DNA of 64,000 nucleotides, taken from NCBI RefSeq assembly GCF_964355755.1, contig NC_092679.1, positions 5,394,001-5,458,000 of the forward strand. Direction: 5' to 3'. The DNA is from Antedon mediterranea. Lineage: Eukaryota > Echinodermata > Crinoidea > Comatulida > Antedonidae. Both the position numbers and the translations under genes were made by a program. The notes beneath the pieces were generated by a model, which ran no database searches, was not told the origin of the DNA, and saw only the letters and a list, made by a program, of their open reading frames with translations. This document shows positions 59,625-64,000 of the stretch, in pieces (position 1 is the stretch's first letter; every line of letters starts with the position of its first letter).

Positions 59625-60482
59625 AATTGGTTAAGTAACTTTATCGTGAGTACCACACCTTAGAATTAAGCCTCTTTAATACTTTTACGAAGGAGATCAC
59701 ACAAAAAGTAAAATATAAATCCTTTAAATTGATGAATTTACAGACGTGTTTCTCGCACATCGGTTCGTGAATTTCGCATACTCGATGTTCAATGTTGTTG
59801 TTTCTATGGAGCGCCAAAAGAGCAATCATAATAGAGGGCTAAAAACTCAGTAAATTGTGTATATTTAATGCATTTATTGGTGAAAATTACGTTCAATTTT
59901 ATCATATTTTGTCAATGCAACAAAAATATTACTGTTGATACTGTACATGGTTTTTTCAGGAGCTTTTAGTTAGGAATGAAAATCGACAAATTCATCATCA
60001 TATTACATGTACTGTATGTAGGGGTATACCTTAATCTAAATAATATGCCTCTTAGTCTTAGTCTTACTCTTAGGTTGGTTGCTATTTGAAAACAGCAAAT
60101 TATTAGCAGTAAAATGTTACAGCATTTTTATTGACAAAATATATTACAATTAAACGTGTATTTCAATAATAAATGCATTAAAAGAAGACGCATTCCACTG
60201 AGGTTTTAACCATCTATTGTTGTTGCTCTTTTGGCGCTCCATAGAAAGGAAAATATTGAACTTCGAGTATGCTAAATTCGCGGCGAACGGTATGCGAGAA
60301 ACATGTCTGTAAAATCATCAATTTAAGGATTTATTTGTTACTTTTTATGTGATTCTTCTTCATAAAAGTACTTATGAGGCCCAATTTTAAGGTGTGGTAT
60401 TCACAATAAGCTGCTTAACAATTTGGAGTCAAAAGGAAGTCGAAATAAAAACAGGTGCGAAACGGAACTAGCGCCAAATATT
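59576..60482. mobile_element. Foldback MITE with AATATTTGGCGCTAGTTCCG termini
   Basis: The left end AATATTTGGCGCTAGTTCCG (59576) is matched by the inverse ending at about 60482. The inverted arms are about 320 bp each and include GTTTCGCACCTG, GAATACCACACCTTA, TCTCGCATACCG-type and CTATGGAGCGCCAAAAGAGCAA. The spacer is about 250 bp. A relative lies at 45690-46545. The upstream ORF of the LINE at 59.6 kb runs into the left end, so the two insertions touch. Confidence 0.75.
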
Positions 60483-61480
60483 TTTTATATAGTAATAAAA
60501 AAAACGTATTAATATACATTTTAGAATGTAATGTATGAAAATGTACTCTCACACTATTTCCATTTTAACTTGGCAAGTAAAATTAAATCCGAATCGTCAT
60601 TGCTATTGATGAATGGTTAGTTGAAATACGTCTTTTGATTGGTCAAATTTTCTGTTAATTCAGCAATTTTTACGGTTCCACTCCTGTGCGCATGTGCTGT
60701 TCAAATACTATTTTTGTTATAGATTGAAAACCGTAAAAACGTGTTATCATTGTTGTGTCGCATGCGTGTGAAGACACAAATGTCGGGTTTATAATTGAAT
60801 TGAATTCTGTTGTATTGTGTAAGTACTATTTTGACAATAATAACATATTGACGTTTGGTAGTATTTAGTAGACATAGAAAATATATTAACAGCCAGGCAA
60901 ATAATTCTAGGCTAGGCTAGGCCTACTATTTAATTAGTATTTATGTAGGCGCGCCTACCTCGGTCGGGGGAGAAGAGATCAAGATAGTGCTGTCTGATCG
61001 AGTGACAAGGAAGGTGCGAGTTGGCCTAGCTCTAGGTAGGCTCAGCTTAGCTTTATAGTTAGATATTATCATATCACACTCTCTCCATTGAGCTATAATG
61101 TACGCCATACAGTACCATTTACGAAGCATGCTTTTGCCATGCTTGGGATTCATTAGCATTTCTTTACATAAATATAAATAAATAAAGGCATATACAACAA
61201 TTACATTATTATGCTGGTAGGTGGGTGGTACTATCTACAGTACTACTAATATACTCTACACTGTATGTTTAATGAAATACCACTGTTTACACCATCATCA
61301 ACATTTATACCAGTAACATTTATTAGGGCATCCGAATTTGCCATGCACACGGATATATATACCCCTAACCTATGCCATAAAGAAAGAACAAAAATAACAA
61401 AATTTAATTTATTTGTTATTATCTATGCTTATGTTGTAGGCATAAAGCAGTATCAAGAAAGAAAGACAGACAGAAGGATA
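60483..61480. other. Intergenic / probable promoter region of the SLC5 gene
   Basis: No repeat or coding similarity was recognised. An AGGCCTA-rich, less AT-rich stretch lies at 60.90-61.04 kb. No core promoter element could be assigned with confidence. Confidence 0.4.
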
Positions 61481-63417
61481 ATGACTCTTGTGACAAACCC
61501 TATAGGTGTTCTTGACTATTTAGTCATTGGTGTTGTTCTGGCAATAGCAGTAATAACGGGCATCTACCACGGCTTTGTTAATGGTGGACAACAGACAACA
61601 TCACAGTAAGTTTCTGGTTTACAGTGCTGAAACTTGGCACTAATAATAATAATGAAGATTAATCAAAACAAGTTTTTGAATAGGCCATTTCGCAGTTTTA
61701 ATAAAATTAATCCTTTTGTAGAAAATAAACTAAAATCCCAGTTTAAAAAAAATGTAAATTTTAACAAATAACCATTGTCTGATGGACAATGTGGGAATAT
61801 TTTGCTTTAAATTACATTTTTTTCAGGAAAATAATTTTAGTTTTTTGATCCAGTCTTTGGTCAAAGTGAATAACTATTATGTGACATTAAAACGGCATAT
61901 AAAACAAAAACATTTAAAAAATTATTTTTTCAGATGGACAATACATCTTTATCAAGGTCCATGGAATTTAAAATTGATACTTTATTAATGTACTTTAATA
62001 TCTTGGATTTGTTAACAGTGCGCAGAACTTATTGCATTTTATCAAAAGAAATTGCAATTTAAACATTTTTTTCCTGCAATGGTGCTTAATCATGTCTGTT
62101 TACCAATCAAATTATTTGCACTGTTATTAAAATCATTGTTTGTTTTGTCTAGTTTTTAAATATTTTGTTTTTGGTGCCTGTTTTTCCATGCCATGGTTTG
62201 TCCACTTCAGAAGTATAGTATTGACAATGAGTCATCATCAGTATATCCTGCTAACTATTAGACCTGCAATTATTTTTGGGATTAATTCATGTAACAATAG
62301 CTTTACTATGCAAAGTCTATATTTTGTATTATATCTATATCACATAAATAAATTCCTGTCATTTGATTGGATGAATGTGGGTCACATGGCATGCAATAGT
62401 ACTATTAAACAATCGTTTTATAGTATTATATTTCATTCATTCTTCTCATGTTTGTACACATTATTATTTATTTAATAAACTGTATAAATGTATCAATAAT
62501 CCATCATTTACTCATTCACACATTTTCTAGGTTTTTAGTTGCGGATCGCAGCATGTTTAGTTTACCAATAGCCATGACATTACTAGCATCGTTCATCTCT
62601 CCCGTCACGCTGCTTGGGACCCCGGCCGAGATATACACCAATGGCGGTCAATATATGATGTTTGTCTGTTGTCATATTTTGCTTTATCCAACCATTGCTT
62701 TCATTTTTATTCCTGTATTCCATGGCCTTAAGATAACAAGTGCCTATCAGGTAACATTTCTACATAATTTATTTTATTCAGGCATGATACTTTTCCTGCT
62801 TAAATGGCATTTTAGATTTTGTTAAATTGCATTCAAGATTTGATGTTATTTTAGAGGGTTTTCTTGTTTTTTCTGGGGTAGGGATTGGTTCGTTTGATAC
62901 CTTTTTTATATTTAGCTAGCCCCCATTTCATGTCCTAATCATTTGTTCATGCCTGTTTATTTAACTGATTTTATTTCTTCAATATTTATAAATTTTATCT
63001 CAACTCTGCAATTGTTTGTTCACCTACAGTAGCTGAAATTATTTTAAACTACTTTATATAGTTGTGTATGAATTTTAAAAAACAAGATTTTAAACCATGC
63101 ATTTTCAATTTCTGTCTACAGTATCTTTATCACCGTTTTGGAACACCTCTTCAGATTCTTGGCGCTAGCATATTCATGTTTCAAACTGCCTTTTACATGG
63201 CAATAGTTTTATTTACACCTGCTTTGGCTGTTGAGGCTGGTAAGTATTCAAAGTTTATTTACTTCAGACTGGTCCTTCAGAAATGGACATTAAGCCAGAA
63301 TGTTTTAATAGAAAACGTAAATTACATGTTTTCATTAATTATATTTCAGTAACAAATTTTGAATTTTGGAAGACAATCCTGATTGGTGGTATCGTTTGCA
63401 CTTTCTATACAACTTTA
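61481..63417 (+). CDS. SLC5-family sodium-coupled transporter (SMCT/SMVT-like), 5' part
   Basis: Exons: 61481-61605, 62531-62750, 63122-63239, 63350-63417 (177 codons in phase). The gene continues past the window. The start MTLVTNPIGVLDYLV leaves about ten residues before TM1, as is usual; in-frame sequence further upstream is less likely to be coding. Visible features: TM1 (YLVIGVVLAIAVITGIYHGF), GGQQTTSQFLVADRSMFSLP, TM2 with LLASFISPVTLLGTPAEIY, ITSAYQYLYHRFG, then TM segments GASIFMFQTAFYMAIVLFTPALAVEA and ILIGGIVCTFYTTL. This order fits the SLC5A5/6/8/12 branch (iodide, multivitamin and monocarboxylate symporters). The substrate cannot be told from this part. Confidence 0.85.
61650..61954 (-). 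mobile_element. MITE with GATGTATTGTCC terminus, copy 3, in SLC5 intron 1
   Basis: The right end reads GGACAATACATCTTTA (61936-61951). The left part has GAAGATTAATCAAAACAAG and a GAATAGGCCATTTCGCAG block matching 13379-13634. The left terminus is eroded. Confidence 0.6.
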
Positions 63418-63667
63418 GTAAGTTTAAAAAATTTCTTTATTTAAACAGTAAATTTACAAATACAGTCAAAGATACTGTTAATCTACTGCAATTACTGCAG
63501 TTACAACTACAATGTTTTATTTCTTAACATTGATATGCTTATTTAGATATTTTTTACTGGGGGATGGGGGAGGGGGTGGAGAGATAATCACACACACTTT
63601 CATAAACTTCTACATTAAATAAAAAGTGTCCCTTAACAACCCCTATTTACATCAGTTTGTATCCTAA

Positions 63668-63975
63668 AGCGTGGTTTCCACTAGTGACGGAACATGACGC
63701 AACGTAACAAATTGCCCTTTCAGTAATTGTGTTTACCCCCGCCTGCGTGAAATCAAACCTGCTTGTTGCGCGTCAACGTTAGCATGGACATTGAGAGTAC
63801 AGCGCGTTCTTTTGAGTATGCGCTGAACTATGTTTTCCAGCGTTCTTTTCCTTGCGTTGTTGCGTGAAATCAAACTGATTTGATTTCCCGTAGCGGTGTC
63901 GTCGGTTCCCACTTGTGATTATGCAATACAGCACTTTGTGTCGATACGTCGTTATGTTCTAGTGGGAACCACGCT
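63668..63975. mobile_element. PIF/Harbinger-like MITE with TAA target duplication
   Basis: The ends are AGCGTGGTTTCCACTAG and the inverse CTAGTGGGAACCACGCT, flanked on both sides by TAA (63665-63667 and 63976-63978). A 3 bp TWA duplication is typical of PIF/Harbinger elements. It lies in the SLC5 intron after exon 4. Confidence 0.7.
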
Positions 63976-64000
63976 TAATTGAATTTACTGAATTCCCTTA

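Overview
The window is nuclear DNA from an animal, most likely an echinoderm. Genes are split by GT-AG introns, the DNA is AT-rich, and mobile DNA is abundant (LINE, Penelope-like and SINE retroelements, many terminal-inverted-repeat elements). A complete CMP-Neu5Ac hydroxylase gene (CMAH) is confined to deuterostomes among animals, and this copy ends in a C-terminal hydrophobic segment like the membrane-bound starfish enzyme. The species cannot be fixed from sequence alone.

Layout. 236-6151 (+): 3' part of a ninein/ninein-like centrosomal coiled-coil gene, 15 exons visible. 8.2-8.9 kb: a Penelope-like element remnant. 11.4-13.2 kb (+): a four-exon gene for an unrecognised single-pass membrane protein of 244 residues. 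13.3-18 kb: intergenic repeats. 18.0-21.8 kb (-): a complete seven-exon HHIP-like gene for a secreted or anchored protein of 638 residues. 21.8-24.9 kb: intergenic. 24.9-34.3 kb: a 9.4 kb structure with 47 bp terminal inverted repeats, enclosing an almost perfect inverted repeat with arms of about 3.5 kb. 34.7-56.0 kb (+): CMAH, 15 coding exons, 639 residues, with introns full of nested transposons. 56.6-60.5 kb: LINE and foldback-element remnants. 61.5 kb to the end (+): first four coding exons of an SLC5-family sodium-coupled transporter.

The five host genes (centrosome, unknown membrane protein, hedgehog-interacting-like, sialic-acid modification, solute transport) show no common pathway and should be read as independent loci. 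Exon chains were built by hand from splice sites and reading-frame continuity. For NIN, HHIPL, CMAH and SLC5 they also rest on remembered family resemblance. In each complete chain the exon phases close exactly.

The most unusual features are the giant palindromic element directly upstream of CMAH, nested long-TIR transposons in CMAH intron 1 (one carrying part of its own coding sequence inside both terminal repeats), three hammerhead-ribozyme-like motifs linked to or resembling Penelope-like elements, a tRNA-like SINE pair in which one copy lacks the anticodon arm, and a run of QT motifs in the ninein homologue.
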